Below are positions 12,579-23,182 of a stretch of 64,000 nt of DNA, piece by piece. Origin of the DNA: Pempheris klunzingeri (lineage: Eukaryota > Chordata > Actinopteri > Acropomatiformes > Pempheridae); assembly GCF_042242105.1 (NCBI RefSeq), contig NC_092022.1, positions 9,482,001-9,546,000 on the forward strand, written 5' to 3'. Position 1 is the stretch's first letter; each line of letters begins with the position of its first letter. The notes beneath the pieces are model-generated. The model was not told the origin of the DNA. It was given only the letters and a program-made list of their open reading frames with translations, and searched no databases. The translations under genes and the position numbers were made by a program.

Positions 12579-15500
12579 ATCATTCATTGTGATCAGATTG
12601 AAAATATCAAAATCTCAAACTATGATCTGCAGAAAGAACAGTTTAGGATAAAACTACTGTCACTTTTTTTTTTTTTTTTTTACAACTTTCTGAAGCTTGA
12701 AGTGTGACTTACATGGAAGTGTGAACAAGGTGTGTGTTGTGTAGTTCCTGATGCAGCGCCAGGTGACGTGGGCGGAGGAGGAGGAAGCAGGTCTGAACTG
12801 GTCATCACATGGGAGGTAAGTCATCAGTCTTATGTTCTAATCTGATATTCAAAGTGCCTGCAGTTTATCGTTTTTATCCTTGGGTGAGGTGCTTGATATT
12901 TTGCGTTAAAGGCCTTGCTCTGTTTGGCTTGTGGGTGTCAGACATTTTGGGTCAGTTGAGGTCTGCCGCTGAAGTTGTCTGTATGAAGGCTGCAGCGACG
13001 TATATGCAGTACCAGCCAAAAGTTTGGACACGCCTTCTCATTCAGTTGTTTTTCTTTATTTCTATTATTTTCTACATTGTAGATTAATGTGGAAGACATC
13101 AAAACTATGAAGGAACACGTATGAAATTATGTAGTAAACAAGTGTTAAACAAGCCAGAATATGTTTTATGTTTTAGATTCTTCAAAGTGACCATGTGTTG
13201 CTTTGTTAACAGCTTTTCACACTCTTGGCATCAGCTTCATGAGGTCACCTGGAATGATTTTCCAACAGACTTGAAGGAGTTCCCAGAGGTGCTGAGCACT
13301 TGTTGGCTGCTTTTCTTTCACTCTGCACTCATCCCAAACCATCTCAGTTGGATTTAGGTCAGGTGATTGCGGAGGCCAGGTCATCTGACGCAGCACTCCA
13401 TCACTCTTCTTCTTGGTCAAACGGCCTTTAAATAGCCTGAAGGTGTGTTTGGGGTCATTGTCCCGCTGAAATACAAATGACAGTCCCACTAAGTGCAAAC
13501 CAGATGGGATGGGATGTAGCTGCAGAATGCTGTGGTGGCCATGCTGGTTAAGTGTGCCTTGAATTTTGAATAAATCACCAACAATGCCACCAGTGGAGCC
13601 CGCCCACACCATCACACCTCCTCCTTTGTGCTTTACGGTGGGAACTACACATGTCGGAACCATCCGCTCACGTTTTCTGCGTCTCATAAAGACATGGCGG
13701 GTGGAAAAGTCTCAAATGTGGATTCATCAGACCAAAGTACAGATTTCCACTGGTCTAATGTCCATTCTTTGTGTTTCTTGGCCCAAGCAATTTTCCTCAT
13801 CTTCTTGTTCTGCCTCAAGTTGTGGCTTCTTTGCAGCTATTCGACCTTGAAGGCCTGATTCACACAGTCTCCTCTGAACAGTTGATGTTGAGATGTGTCT
13901 GCTACTTGAACTCTGTGAAGCAATTTTGTGGCTCTAATATGAGGTGCTGTTAATTTGTGGTTTCCGAGACAGCAGAAGCAACTCCTCGTCTTCCTTTCCT
14001 GGGGCGCTCCTCATGAGAGCCAGTCTCATCATAGCGTTTGATGGTTTTAGCGACTGCACTTGAGGATACAAGTTCTTGAAATATTACAGATTGACTGACC
14101 TTCATGTCTGAAAGTATTGACGGAAAAATGGTGTATTTCTCTTTACTTAGTTGAGTGGCTCTTGCCATAATATAGGTTAGAGCAGTCGTTGAATACGGCT
14201 GTTCACTGTATAGAGCTGTGTACCAACCCTACCACTGCACAACACAACAGACGTCTCAAACACACTAAGAAGGCAAGGAATTCCACACATTAACTTTTGA
14301 CAAGGCACACGTGTTAATTGAAAACCCTTCCGACAACCTCATGAAACTGATTGAGAGAATGCCAAGAGTGAGCAAAAGCAAAAGGTGGCTAATTTGAAGA
14401 ATCTAAAATATAAGACACTTATTTGTTTTATACATAATTCCATGTGTGTTACTTACATAGTTTTGATGTCTTCAATATTAATTTACAATGTAATTTACAA
14501 AATAATAACAATAAAGAAAAACCATGGAATGAGAAGGTGTGTCCTGACTTTTGACTGGTACTGTACACACACAGAACATTGATTCTGACAGTAATTGTCA
14601 TTTATGAGGCTTTGATCTGTGGTGAATTGCCGCTGTTCAGCCAAATCTGCAGGGCTCAAATGCTGCAATGAAGCAAACCAGTCGGGTAGTTTGAAAATAA
14701 TGGAGACATTGAAGAAGGCACGAGTTAGTGAAAGCGATCCCATTATTTCACTTTTCTCATTTCATTAAAATCGGAGATAACTTTTCATTTTAAAAGCTGC
14801 ACAGACGTTCTATAATGAGCTTAGATATTTTTTTAAATGGCATTTTACTGCTCATTTCATTTCGTCAGGTGGGTCACAAAAGCAATTTGTGGGTCACGCA
14901 CGTCTTCTGGCACCATGAGAGTGGGTGGTGATTGTGTCAGCCCAGCGGAGGGGTGAACGTGAGTGGTTTGTATATGTTTTAATATCACTATAGTTTTGTG
15001 TTTCACTCTCAGCCAGTCCCCGAAGAACTACAGAATGGTGAGAGCTTCGGTTACATCATTGCTTTCCGCGCCTTCGGAGAAGTAAGCTGGACTCACGTGG
15101 CCACCTCTGCCCCCGGTGCATCGCGATATGTGTACCGCAACGACAGCATTGCGCCCTTCTCTCCATTTCATGTCAAGGTTGGCACTTACAACAGCAAAGG
15201 ACAGGGTCCCTTCAGCCCCGTGGTCACCATCTACTCTGCAGAGATAGGTAAGGGAATGAATATGAGTGGGGTTTTTGAAAAGCTACAAAGCTTTTTTCTG
15301 TTTTTGAAAAGGACATAGATCACGAAAGTGGTTTTATAGCATCTAGTGGGCGACTGATAAATAAAGACAAGAGAAAAAAAATGTCTAATATTATTTTACA
15401 TGTGAAAAAAATTTCAAAAGTGTTGGAAAAATTGTAACACGTCTATGTAGGGATAGATAGATTGTCTCCTAATATCACCACTGTTTTGAATGGCTTTGCC

Positions 15501-18500
15501 AAAGTGAAAACTGGTCGGCATTTGGAGTGTTGGTCTATTTACCAGCAGCACCTGTGTGTGATGATTCATCCAAGTAGAGATCAACAAGGATGCGACACAG
15601 TTATAAATGTAAAAATTGAAGAGATTTGTTCTGCTTGTCTCTGTGTCGCTGGAAGAAGACAGCTATGCTCAGTCTCTTGTTGTCTGTTTTCAGAGCCAAG
15701 TGGGATGCCAGCGGGAGTTTGGGCCAGAAGTGTCTCAGCCTCTGAGATTGAGGTGAATTGGCAGGCTCTCTCCTTCACCCCTGAAAGGGTTCTGGGCTAT
15801 GAGGTACATTTTACCCTTTTAAATGGAAATAGAAATCACACACAATACAATTCAAATGCTTGTCATCACCCCTGTACTACCTCAAAGCCATCACTTCCAA
15901 ACTCCGCGTCGCCATGGAAATGGCTGTTTCAGTTGGGCAACTGTTATAGCCAAAATTATACAGTTCTTTGTACCAACGCGACAGGAAAACATGTCAGAGC
16001 GTTTTTAAGAGAACAAAAGAAAATTGCCTGTCCACATGTCTTTTCATGTGGCTGTCAGTTATAGGGTATCATGATGCGAAGCTTCATGATAGTCTGTGCT
16101 GCAATGTTATACCAGACCTTGGGTCAGAATACAAGGAAATGCCATCACGCCACAACAAAAACTGTGTGATGGTACTGCTGTTGTCTAACAATTAAACATT
16201 TTAACAAGCCAACACAGCAGCAGAATTGTAATCTTTAGTTTTGTCACTGTTCACTAATTAAAATAGGAATATTAATGTTTTCATTTTAAACCCAGAACAG
16301 TTGATTGCATTCAATTTTACCTTCAAAAACTGGGACAGCTTGATTACCTCACCTGCATACTTCTGACTGAATAATCATGCTGATCAAAGGGCGTTTAATG
16401 CGCGATGTTCCTCTTCTTTTGCTCACTAAAGTCACAGTTGTTTTAAAATTTCCATCCAGCAAAGTAAGCTCCCCGCCTTTCTTGCGCTACCTCGGTGATG
16501 TCATGTCGGTGATCAGCTAACAGTAAATAATAATGACAGCAAAGCAGATGGGTGGGGGATGGATGCCATTCTGGGATCATTTATTTTCAGTTTGATGGTT
16601 TGAAGGGGCGATAACAAAATAGTCTCTTATTTTATGATCAGTAACTCTAGTTGGTAGTTGATCTGTAATATCATTTCAAAGCATATCATAATTAGCTAAG
16701 TTTTCATTAGTGGGAAAATAAATATTACATGCCATATGACGCATCAGAGTTTGATGTATTGTAGTGCTGAAACGATTCGACAATAAATCCTCAAGTCAAG
16801 TGCCAAAAAATCTTGAGTGTTAATTTTGATAATTGATTAATCATTTCAGTCAGCAAGCAAAAATGCAAAACTGGCCACAGGTTCCCGCGTGTGAGCGCTT
16901 GCTGCTTTTCTGTTTTATAAGTTTGTAAATTGAATACCTTTGTGTTTTTGGGTGCTGGTGGGACAAAATAAGTATTCTGATGACATTGGGCTTTAGGAAA
17001 GCATAATCCCCATTCTTATTCATTTTCACTTTTAATGATTAAATGATTTATCGGTGTTTTTTAAGAATAATTACTTTCTTCCCTATTATTTCCCTCTTTC
17101 AGTAGTATCTGAAAAATAGTTAGATATTCCCAGAAGTTCTAAAAGTACATCAACAAAGGCTTTGTAATGTCAGATCAAATATCCCCTTGGAAAGGTAGAT
17201 GAAAACTTTTCTTAGTCGATCACGTAACACCGCATTTTTCTGAAGACACGAAAACAACCACCAATGCTTTGTTGAGCTGTATGTGATGGAGAATGCCTGT
17301 CACAGATGTATACATTTTGCTCCAATGCAATCATGATTAAATCGGAGATGACGTTCTCTCCGTCTCTAACAGGTGGTGTACTGGGAAGATGACACTAAAC
17401 CAGAGACCATGGGGAAGGTTAGGGTGCCTTGGAACCAAACCTCGGTCACAGTGAGCGGCTTGGCAGGGAACACGCAGTATTTCCTTACAGTCAGCGCCTT
17501 CAACACAGCTGGCACCGGCCCTTTCCTACCTGCAATCAATGTCACCACAAAAAAGCCACGTAAGTTGCAGCATCCAGGAGGTCCTGCTGCCCAAATGTTT
17601 GATTTTGTACCTAATCTATGAAGGGTGTGAATAAGTCTATTCAGGAGAAAGTTAATATGTGTTGAGTCATGTTTGGGATGATGATGTGACAGTAATATGC
17701 TGTGTTGACACAAGGAAGTGAATTATTTTTATATCGTGCAGCACCAGCCCAACCACCGCTGAATGTTGAATGGACCCTAATTGGCTCTCAACTGTCTCTT
17801 TACTGGGAACCTGTGGTGGCAATGGAGTCAGAGTCAGAAGTTACAGGCTACCAAGTGAGTTTTATGTTATCAATATGCCTTGCAGTAGCTTGTTTATTCC
17901 TATTATGTATTAGACTGAGTGAAAGAATGGACCTTACCCTTGTGGTGGCTCACTCTAAGCTGTCAGGCTATAAGAATACATGTTTACAATGTGCCACCAA
18001 CCTTGTTTCTCTCCCCCATTCAGCTGTCATACAGGAGACAGAGACACAAAGAGGTAAACACACTCACCACAGCCAATTCAACAGCAGAGCTGACTCTCCC
18101 TGAGGAGGACGACGACTACATCATCCACATTCAGACGCTGAGCGAAGGAGGGCTGGGCCCGGCCTCGGATCCCATACGAATCCACCAACTAAGTGAGTTT
18201 GTTGTGGTTATGCAAATTAAAAATAGAAGGTCAAAGGAATAATTTGGCTTTGGCTTTTTCTTTTGTGAAAAAGACACAATGGCGGCATTTTTCGATTTCC
18301 TCTCAGTTGGGAGAAAAAAGCTGTTACTTCAAGGTTTTCAGTTTTCAGGCAAATCACTGAAATTCACTGAAGCCACACTGTTGAAGGGAAACACAACACA
18401 TGTGACATATAGCCTCACCAGGACCTCAATCTTTCACAACTTCTATTTTTTTTTTATTATTTACCCACTCTTGTAAATGAAGTCACTTAACTCTTTTTAA

Positions 18501-19670
18501 ACCTGACAGGGGCATTTTGTCCTCTGTTGACTCACCATTACTCATATCCCCAGCCACCCCCGTTGGGCTCTTCCACTTTTATATTTTGCTGAAATATGCA
18601 GTGCAATCCATCTCTGTCGCAGAGGTTGACTTCCTCTTTTACTAGATGCTGTGACTGTCCTGTGGGACTCCAGGGGGTCTCTTCTTCTGCTCTAGATGCT
18701 AATTTGCAATGTTGATATTCTGTGTTGAATCCCTGAAAACAGCATTTGTGAGAGATATAATTCTAGGCTGGCCTTTCTTGTAAATTTAATTTGAAAAATA
18801 GGCTATTTTTTCTTTGAGATTCTTTGAATACTGCAATGGAAAAGATGTGGGCAAAACACATTAGCAGGCAAAACAGAGTGCTGTGTTTATAGAAACTAGT
18901 AGCGCAGGAACACCAGAAGTGGTTCAAAAGGTTTCTTTTGCATCAATAATATATATTGGATCCAGGACAGAGTTTTATATGGTTATTAAGTCATTAAAGG
19001 AAAAGAGTCAGTGATCCATAAGAGCTAATTGACTCACTTAAATTATCCATGAAAAACTCCTGGTCCATTTAAACCCATCTCCCTTAATACATTTTTTACT
19101 TAACAATCACAGTCATAAGTCAGGACACGAATGAGTTTACACCACATTTGAGGTACTTCTGTGAAATGTCAGTATGCATTAGGGTTGGGCGATGGCTGCT
19201 GAAAAGGAAAAGGGGAATAGAGACTCGCACCTAAGTTGCTCCCTCATTGCTACAGAAGCATTACGCTTCAGCGAACTCCGCGTGACTACCATAAGCTGAG
19301 ACAGAGAACGGCATGTTGCTCAGCGAGCGCGCTGTGAGTGCAGCAGCTTTTAAATCACCGTGTACCGATAGTAAAGGCTCAGTGGTCCATCGTCCATCAG
19401 CCCAACCCTAGTATGCATGTTTTCTGTTTTTGGAAATAAAATATTTGATTTTGAGTTTGGATGTTTTTGACAAGTCTGTTTTTGTTCAAATGTCCCAAAC
19501 TGCTGCCAACTGTCCGCTTCTTCCAGCAGGTTTAACATCAGTATATCATGGGGGTGTTTTTTTGTATTCCAGGTATGAGCGCCCGCGGCTCCAGAGCCTT
19601 GAGTGTGGACATCTCCCCCCTCTCCCTGCTCCTCTCCATCACAATATCAACATTCAGGTCAACGTCGTGA
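189..19670 (+). CDS. cntn: Contactin (CNTN3/4/5/6 subfamily), 3' part, 16 exons
   Basis: GPI-anchored neuronal Ig/fibronectin cell-adhesion protein. Exons: 189-373, 1261-1397, 2750-2879, 3349-3499, 3771-3898, 5184-5353, 6722-6839, 11624-11782, 12369-12518, 12745-12815, 15013-15247, 15694-15803, 17373-17559, 17742-17854, 18024-18192, 19573-19670. All have AG/GT borders and compatible phases; together they give 769 residues plus a stop. Order: end of Ig3 (YECVVEN), Ig4 (WECRANG...YQCVAEN), Ig5 (LECKPQA...YTCFARN), Ig6 (LPCQVTSD...YICVVDT), four FN3 domains, then an ARGS segment and a short hydrophobic tail. Contactins are about 1,030 residues, so some 260 N-terminal residues lie upstream; bases 1-188 are intron. 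Wording such as [16 protein letters not shown] and PVPEELQNG points to the 3/4/5/6 group rather than CNTN1 or CNTN2. The polar end of the tail resembles CNTN4 by eye, but I cannot fix the paralogue. Confidence 0.93.
8530..9340 (-). mobile_element. hAT-like non-autonomous element, interrupted
   Basis: The tracts CTTTACTTAAGTAGAG near 8540, and AAATACTCAAGTAAAG followed by CACTTTCCACCACTG near 9260-9340, match a very common teleost repeat whose end reads CAGTGGTGGAAAGTAAC. The far-right end is well kept; the left end near 8530 is decayed. The middle (about 8795-9095) is foreign to the family and looks like a later insertion. A second copy lies in the opposite orientation at about 36765-37255. 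No transposase is present. The family assignment is from recall. Confidence 0.65.
8795..9095. mobile_element. Probable MITE nested in the 8.5-9.3 kb repeat
   Basis: The block starts near ATGGTCCCCAACCTCACGG and ends near TTGTGAGCCACTGC, which resembles a decayed inverted pair of a common fish repeat beginning CAGTGGTTCCCAACC. It interrupts the surrounding element where that family normally reads on without a gap. Target duplications are not clear. Confidence 0.4.
10231..10251 (+). repeat. (ATC)n microsatellite
   Basis: Seven uninterrupted ATC units in a contactin intron. Confidence 0.9.
12090..12180 (+). repeat. Interspersed repeat fragment
   Basis: The text TTTGTCCTCTGCATTTCACA...CCTTAGTACTTAGGAGCAGT resembles a high-copy teleost repeat I know from recall. 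It is short and lacks clear ends, so this is only a likely fragment. Confidence 0.4.
12548..12576 (+). repeat. 29-nt poly-C tract in a contactin intron
   Basis: An uninterrupted run of 29 C, preceded by CACTT repeats, starting 30 bases past the donor of the exon ending at 12518. The complementary strand is a 29-nt poly-G run. In the pre-mRNA it is pyrimidine-rich. Confidence 0.9.
13003..14565 (-). mobile_element. Tc1/mariner element, DD38E-type, degraded
   Basis: A full-length copy in the intron between FN3-2 exons. Its ends are long inverted repeats of about 180 bp: left from 13005 (CAGTACCAGCCAAAAGTTTG) and right to 14565, whose reverse complement begins CAGTACCAGTCAAAAGTCAG. Both continue into matching text such as GACATCAAAACTATG. 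TA dinucleotides flank the ends. The transposase is on the minus strand and broken (next entry). The element lies antisense to the host gene. Confidence 0.93.
13217..14168 (-). pseudogene. Tc1-family transposase, broken
   Basis: Cut-and-paste DDE transposase remnant. The N-terminal part (14168-13950) starts [11 protein letters not shown] and keeps the helix-turn-helix wording [20 protein letters not shown] and a GRRG hook. The C-terminal part (13687-13217) keeps [10 protein letters not shown], the second catalytic Asp in RDNDPKHT and the Glu in [13 protein letters not shown]. Between them (about 13690-13945) the family text is still recognisable but carries several stops, so no functional enzyme can be made. 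Counting from the Asp of DNDPKHT to the Glu of NPTE gives 38 intervening residues, whereas classic Tc1 has 34. Confidence 0.9.
16762..17080 (+). repeat. Interspersed repeat (hAT-like MITE), near full copy
   Basis: It starts with GTGCTGAAACGATTCGACAA, runs through TTGATAATTGATTAATCATT and GCAAGCAAAAATGCAAAAC, and ends in AT-rich text near TTAATGATTAAATGATTTAT. This matches a very abundant teleost repeat from recall. Parts of the same family appear at 20565-20660 and 22770-22915. Confidence 0.6.
19180..19410. mobile_element. hAT-type MITE with 8-bp target duplication
   Basis: A 231-bp element in the last contactin intron. It starts TAGGGTTGGGC and ends GCCCAACCCTA, a perfect 11-bp inverted pair, with extended similarity inward (GATGG against CCATC). 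It is flanked on both sides by the identical 8-mer GTATGCAT (19172-19179 and 19411-19418). An 8-bp duplication is diagnostic of the hAT superfamily. It has no coding capacity. Confidence 0.9.
19573..19670 (+). other. Terminal coding exon with GPI-anchor signal
   Basis: The last 32 residues read as a spacer ([13 protein letters not shown]), a hydrophobic stretch rich in Leu/Ile/Ser ([12 protein letters not shown]) and a polar end (FRSTS), then TGA at 19668. A small-residue site around ARGS is the likely anchor-attachment point. The hydrophobic stretch is short, but contactin-4 also ends in a short polar tail, so I treat it as functional. Confidence 0.75.
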
Positions 19671-21014
19671 CACAATGACAAACACTGCTCTGTTTTTCTA
19701 CCTTCTTATTGGTATTTTTCTCTTTAATTCGTTAAAGTTGCTACGTTTTTTTTCTCATTTTCGGAGGCGACCACATACTATTTTGCAGTGTTAGTTTGCG
19801 GGTATGAGGCAGCACAAGAGTGGAGAGTGCTGCCAGCCACTTGACACTTGATTAACAGTAAATGCTTGAGCTTTTTTTTTTTTATTTCTTTTTTTTTTAT
19901 GTAGGCCTGTTTTGACATTTCTGCTGGTTGGGAACAATGCTCCATTTCAACTCTTTCTTTTGAATGATACAGATGCCTTACTTCCCTTCATGTGCCAAAG
20001 TAGTTTTCAGCCTTCTTGTTGTTATTGCTAAGATAGCTACATGCTTTCCTCAACATTTTATTCCTCACAGCTTCTTATTATTGACCGTATCAGTGTACCT
20101 TGCAGAAGGTCGTGATGAGAAGTTGTATTTTGTATTTTTGAATATTTTCAGTTTTCCTTTAGACATCTGAATTGGCGAGTCGGAACATGTTCATTCACCC
20201 GTGGCCGTGCCTTTGGAGATTCTTGTAACGCCATCACTTATAGACACTAGTAAGTGACAGACTCAGTGTTTCAGAACATACGGCAGCCAGCTTCATCTTT
20301 ACGTGCTCCATTAAAAGTTGGTTGTGTCCCAGATGAAACTCATAAAACAGCTCACGGTGCCGATGTTAGCCATTTACCTTATATCATTTGAGAGCTGAAT
20401 GTACCATGAGGGCTCCTACAGGTGTTAATGCCTCAGACCAGTTATTGTGAAGTCAGCTGATGGATGAATAGGACTTAACTCTGCTTTCACCAAGCTTACA
20501 TCTGCCTGTATACTGCAGTCAGGGGAGAGGTATGCAACTGCCAGTTTATTTCCTTCAACATTAATGCTAAAACAATCAGTCCGTCGACACAAAGTAATCA
20601 ACAGTTATCATTTTAAGTCATTTAGCAAGGAAAAAATGCCAAACATAGCCAACAAGTTGTACGTTTGATTGCAATCCATTTCCCAACACGAGTCCAACTT
20701 GGAGTCGGATATTATTATATTATTATACCATGGCACCATGCCAATAAACAAAATAAAAATATCGGCCAGTAATTTACTTATATAACTTTTTTCTCTCACG
20801 TTTCTGTTTTCACAGAAACACAGCTCATGTGTCTTAGACCTCCTGCTGCTTAGAATGCTAGGCAACATGTAGCTAAGCACCAAGCAGCTCATAGTAGGAA
20901 GGGGTATGTTTCATAAGGCCGGGTGAGGAATTCTCGCCTGGTTACAGACCGTCCTTAGAATGAAGTGTTATTATCTGGCTGCAGGAGAGTGAAAATCCCT
21001 ACTATTAGAGTCAC

Positions 21015-22325
21015 GTTTAAAGGAACAGTTCCACATTTCCAAAAGGCTGCTTATTTGCTTTCTTGTTGAGTTAGATGAGAAGGTTGATACCACTCTCATG
21101 TAGGGCTGCACCATTATGGCAAAAAGGATAATCAGGATTATTTTTAAGAATATAAATATGATATTATAAGAATCATAGATAAAAGAGACAAAATATTTTT
21201 GTTGCACTTTCACATTTAAACAAACATAATTGTGCTTTCACTTCCATGTTGTGCGACATTCCTGTTTTACATCAAAATAAAACTGGTAATATTCACAGTG
21301 CATCGCCTAGAAGCACAATAGTGCAAAGATTTTTACCCCAAATTAAATAGATACAGTGGTGCTTTGTGCTGTGTCGCAGTTATGAATGTCTGAGTTGATA
21401 TTAATGTTACCAGCGTTATCCTTATTTGCCTTGTGCATTTGCTGCTAACTGCACTTGATGGTGTTTTTTCAGGTGGTTGAACAAGTCAGCTGTGCTGCTT
21501 TGCAGACAGTCTCATGCACTCCTTGCATATGGTTTCTTACTGCTTAACATGACTTGCCCTAAATCTGAAATACTTCCAAACAATGATGATCTGTTTCGAG
21601 GGACTAGCTCTTTGCCTTCTGCTCCAGACATCTGATTTTCGTTCTGCCCGTCTGCTCTGTGTTGTATATTTCTCTGCTAGTCTTGACTGCAGCTACAACA
21701 TTCAGCAAATGTTTGCACTGGCTGCTGCAGAAAGGTGCGCATGCAGCGGCATGACAGCTCCCCAAAAGTGAAGATAAAATCTCGATCGGCCATGGCTAGC
21801 TGTTAGTTTAGGAAGCCCTCGATTTGAGCAGCATTTTCTATGAGTGGAGCGTGCATTTGATGCATTTGAGTTGATCATGCTCATTTAATTGTTGGATGCC
21901 AAAATCATGATCGAGATTAAGATTCAATAACTGTGCTGCACTGCTCACATGTTTGTCATGTCTGGAGACAGAAGTCCATTATCTCAACTCAGCTTAAATA
22001 CTGGAAGCAGTGGAAATCTGGCTCAGTCTAAAGTTCACAAATATGCATACCAGCAAATGTGAAGCACACTAATTAACACAATGTTTCTGTAAGGGGGTGT
22101 TTTCACACATCTATGTGCTTACAAACCAAGTGAAACAATATAAATGCTCTCCAGCAGAGACTGTGTGAAATTAAGCACCCCATATGCTTGACATTGTACA
22201 AACCTGTTCTTTTCTACCATAACTCGGCACAGAGGCTCCTTAATTAATGCACACATATGAGAGTGGTGGTGATATCCCTCAGGTGATTCTTAGCGAGAAA
22301 GCAAATAAGCATATTTCCTTTAAAG
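21015..22325. mobile_element. Repeat with long inverted ends, carrying a nested hAT
   Basis: The left arm at 21017-21100 (TTTAAAGGAACAGTTCCACA...GCTTATTTGCTTTCTTG...GATACCACTCTCATG) is the approximate reverse complement of the right arm at about 22258-22325 (TGAGAGTGGTGGTGATATCC...GAGAAAGCAAATAAGCATAT...CCTTTAAAG). Family text resumes after the inserted element at about 21952 (GGAGACAGAAGTCC...CACTAATTAACACAATG). This is a familiar high-copy fish repeat by recall. Confidence 0.6.
21101..21943. mobile_element. hAT-like element nested in the 21.0-22.3 kb repeat
   Basis: It starts TAGGGCTGCACCATTATGGC and ends ...GTGCTGCACTG, a decayed inverted pair of the TAGGGCTGCACGAT type. Both flanks carry nearly the same 8-mer, CTCTCATG (21093-21100) and CTCACATG (21944-21951), as expected of a hAT target duplication. 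The flanks join to continuous text of the host repeat. It is 843 bp long with no transposase frame, so non-autonomous. Confidence 0.7.
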
Positions 22326-23166
22326 AGTGATTTCAGCGATTGCACTCATCAGGAAGTAACACAAACAGACTACAAGAATAGAGATGAACAGTTTTAATAC
22401 CTTTGTATTACACCTGAGTGTGAAAATGTATTCTTTACTCCTGGAATAAAAAAAAGAGAGGTCCAAGTACAAGTTTACCTCCCTGCTTCAGTCACATGAC
22501 TTCAGTTATGTCAACCGAGTCAAGTGCAACACAACTGAATGAACTCGATTTGCTGATGAAAACTGTGAGATGTGGTTCAACAATGGTCTCAAAATATTTA
22601 ATTTAGCTTCAGTTTAGATTATCGTGTCAAATCAATTTAATATCAGTGCATTCATCTCTCATAGCCTACAAGCACCTGTGTCTGGTTTTACTGCCTGGTT
22701 ACCAGACATAAAGGGTCACCTGCCAGCCAATCAGGATCCTTAATTCCCTGTGGCCATGGTATAATAACTTTGGAGTCTGAACTGTTGGTGAGACAAAGCA
22801 AGATATTTGAAAAGCTTCTTGGGCTCTGAGAAACTGTGATATGGATTTTCTCTGTTTTCTGACATCTTATGTACTGACTGACTAATTGGAAATAATCATT
22901 AGTTGCAGCTCTAGTCTTCATCCATCTGGGCAACACACAGTAGTCGTGCCAGTCAACGTGCATCATCAGCCATTGCAGTGAAGACGAGAGGCTTAAAGTG
23001 CTGCCAATTGTGCCAGTCTGATAATTGAAATCTAGCCACCAGCTTACACATTATCTGGCAAAATGTATGATCAGCTGTGTTTTAATACTTTGTGAATCTG
23101 TCCTTTCTTGTCAGTTGTATTGGCTTTTTTATGTGGTATGTGTTGTCATTGTTTATTTATGTATTT

Positions 23167-23182
23167 CAGCGAGGCCTCGCTG
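23167..23182. repeat. Perfect 16-bp palindrome
   Basis: CAGCGAGGCCTCGCTG is its own reverse complement, a GC-rich island in AT-rich DNA. Function unknown. Confidence 0.8.

Larger units (their letters stand above)
11624..18192 (+). other. Contactin exons for the four fibronectin III domains
   Basis: Exons from 11624 to 18192 encode four FN3 repeats. Each has the typical core Trp ([32 protein letters not shown]) and a late Tyr ([16 protein letters not shown], TQYFLTV, DDYIIHI). FN3-2 contains a run of five glycines at the start of the domain, encoded near 12770, as in other contactins of this subgroup. N-glycosylation sequons include NQTS in FN3-3 and NSTA in FN3-4. Confidence 0.88.
20565..22915 (+). 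mobile_element. Split hAT-like repeat, outer layer of a nest
   Basis: The left half at 20565-20660 (GCTAAAACAATCAGTC...TCATTTAGCAAGG...AATGCCAAACAT) and the right half at 22770-22915 (ACTGTTGGTGAGACAAAGC...TAGTTGCAGCTCTA) belong to the same family and orientation as the copy at 16762-17080. There they lie roughly 100 bp apart; here 2.1 kb of other sequence separates them. I infer that later insertions split one copy. Two independent partial copies remain possible. Confidence 0.45.

Noticed and set aside
15462-16064. 200-codon open frame on the + strand
   Set aside because: It only contains contactin exon 15694-15803 in frame; the rest is intron read through. The splice sites at both ends and domain continuity show this.
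23167-23182. Perfect 16-bp palindrome as a protein-binding operator
   Set aside because: A single copy without context; palindromes of this size can occur by chance or as repeat remnants, so it is listed only as a repeat.
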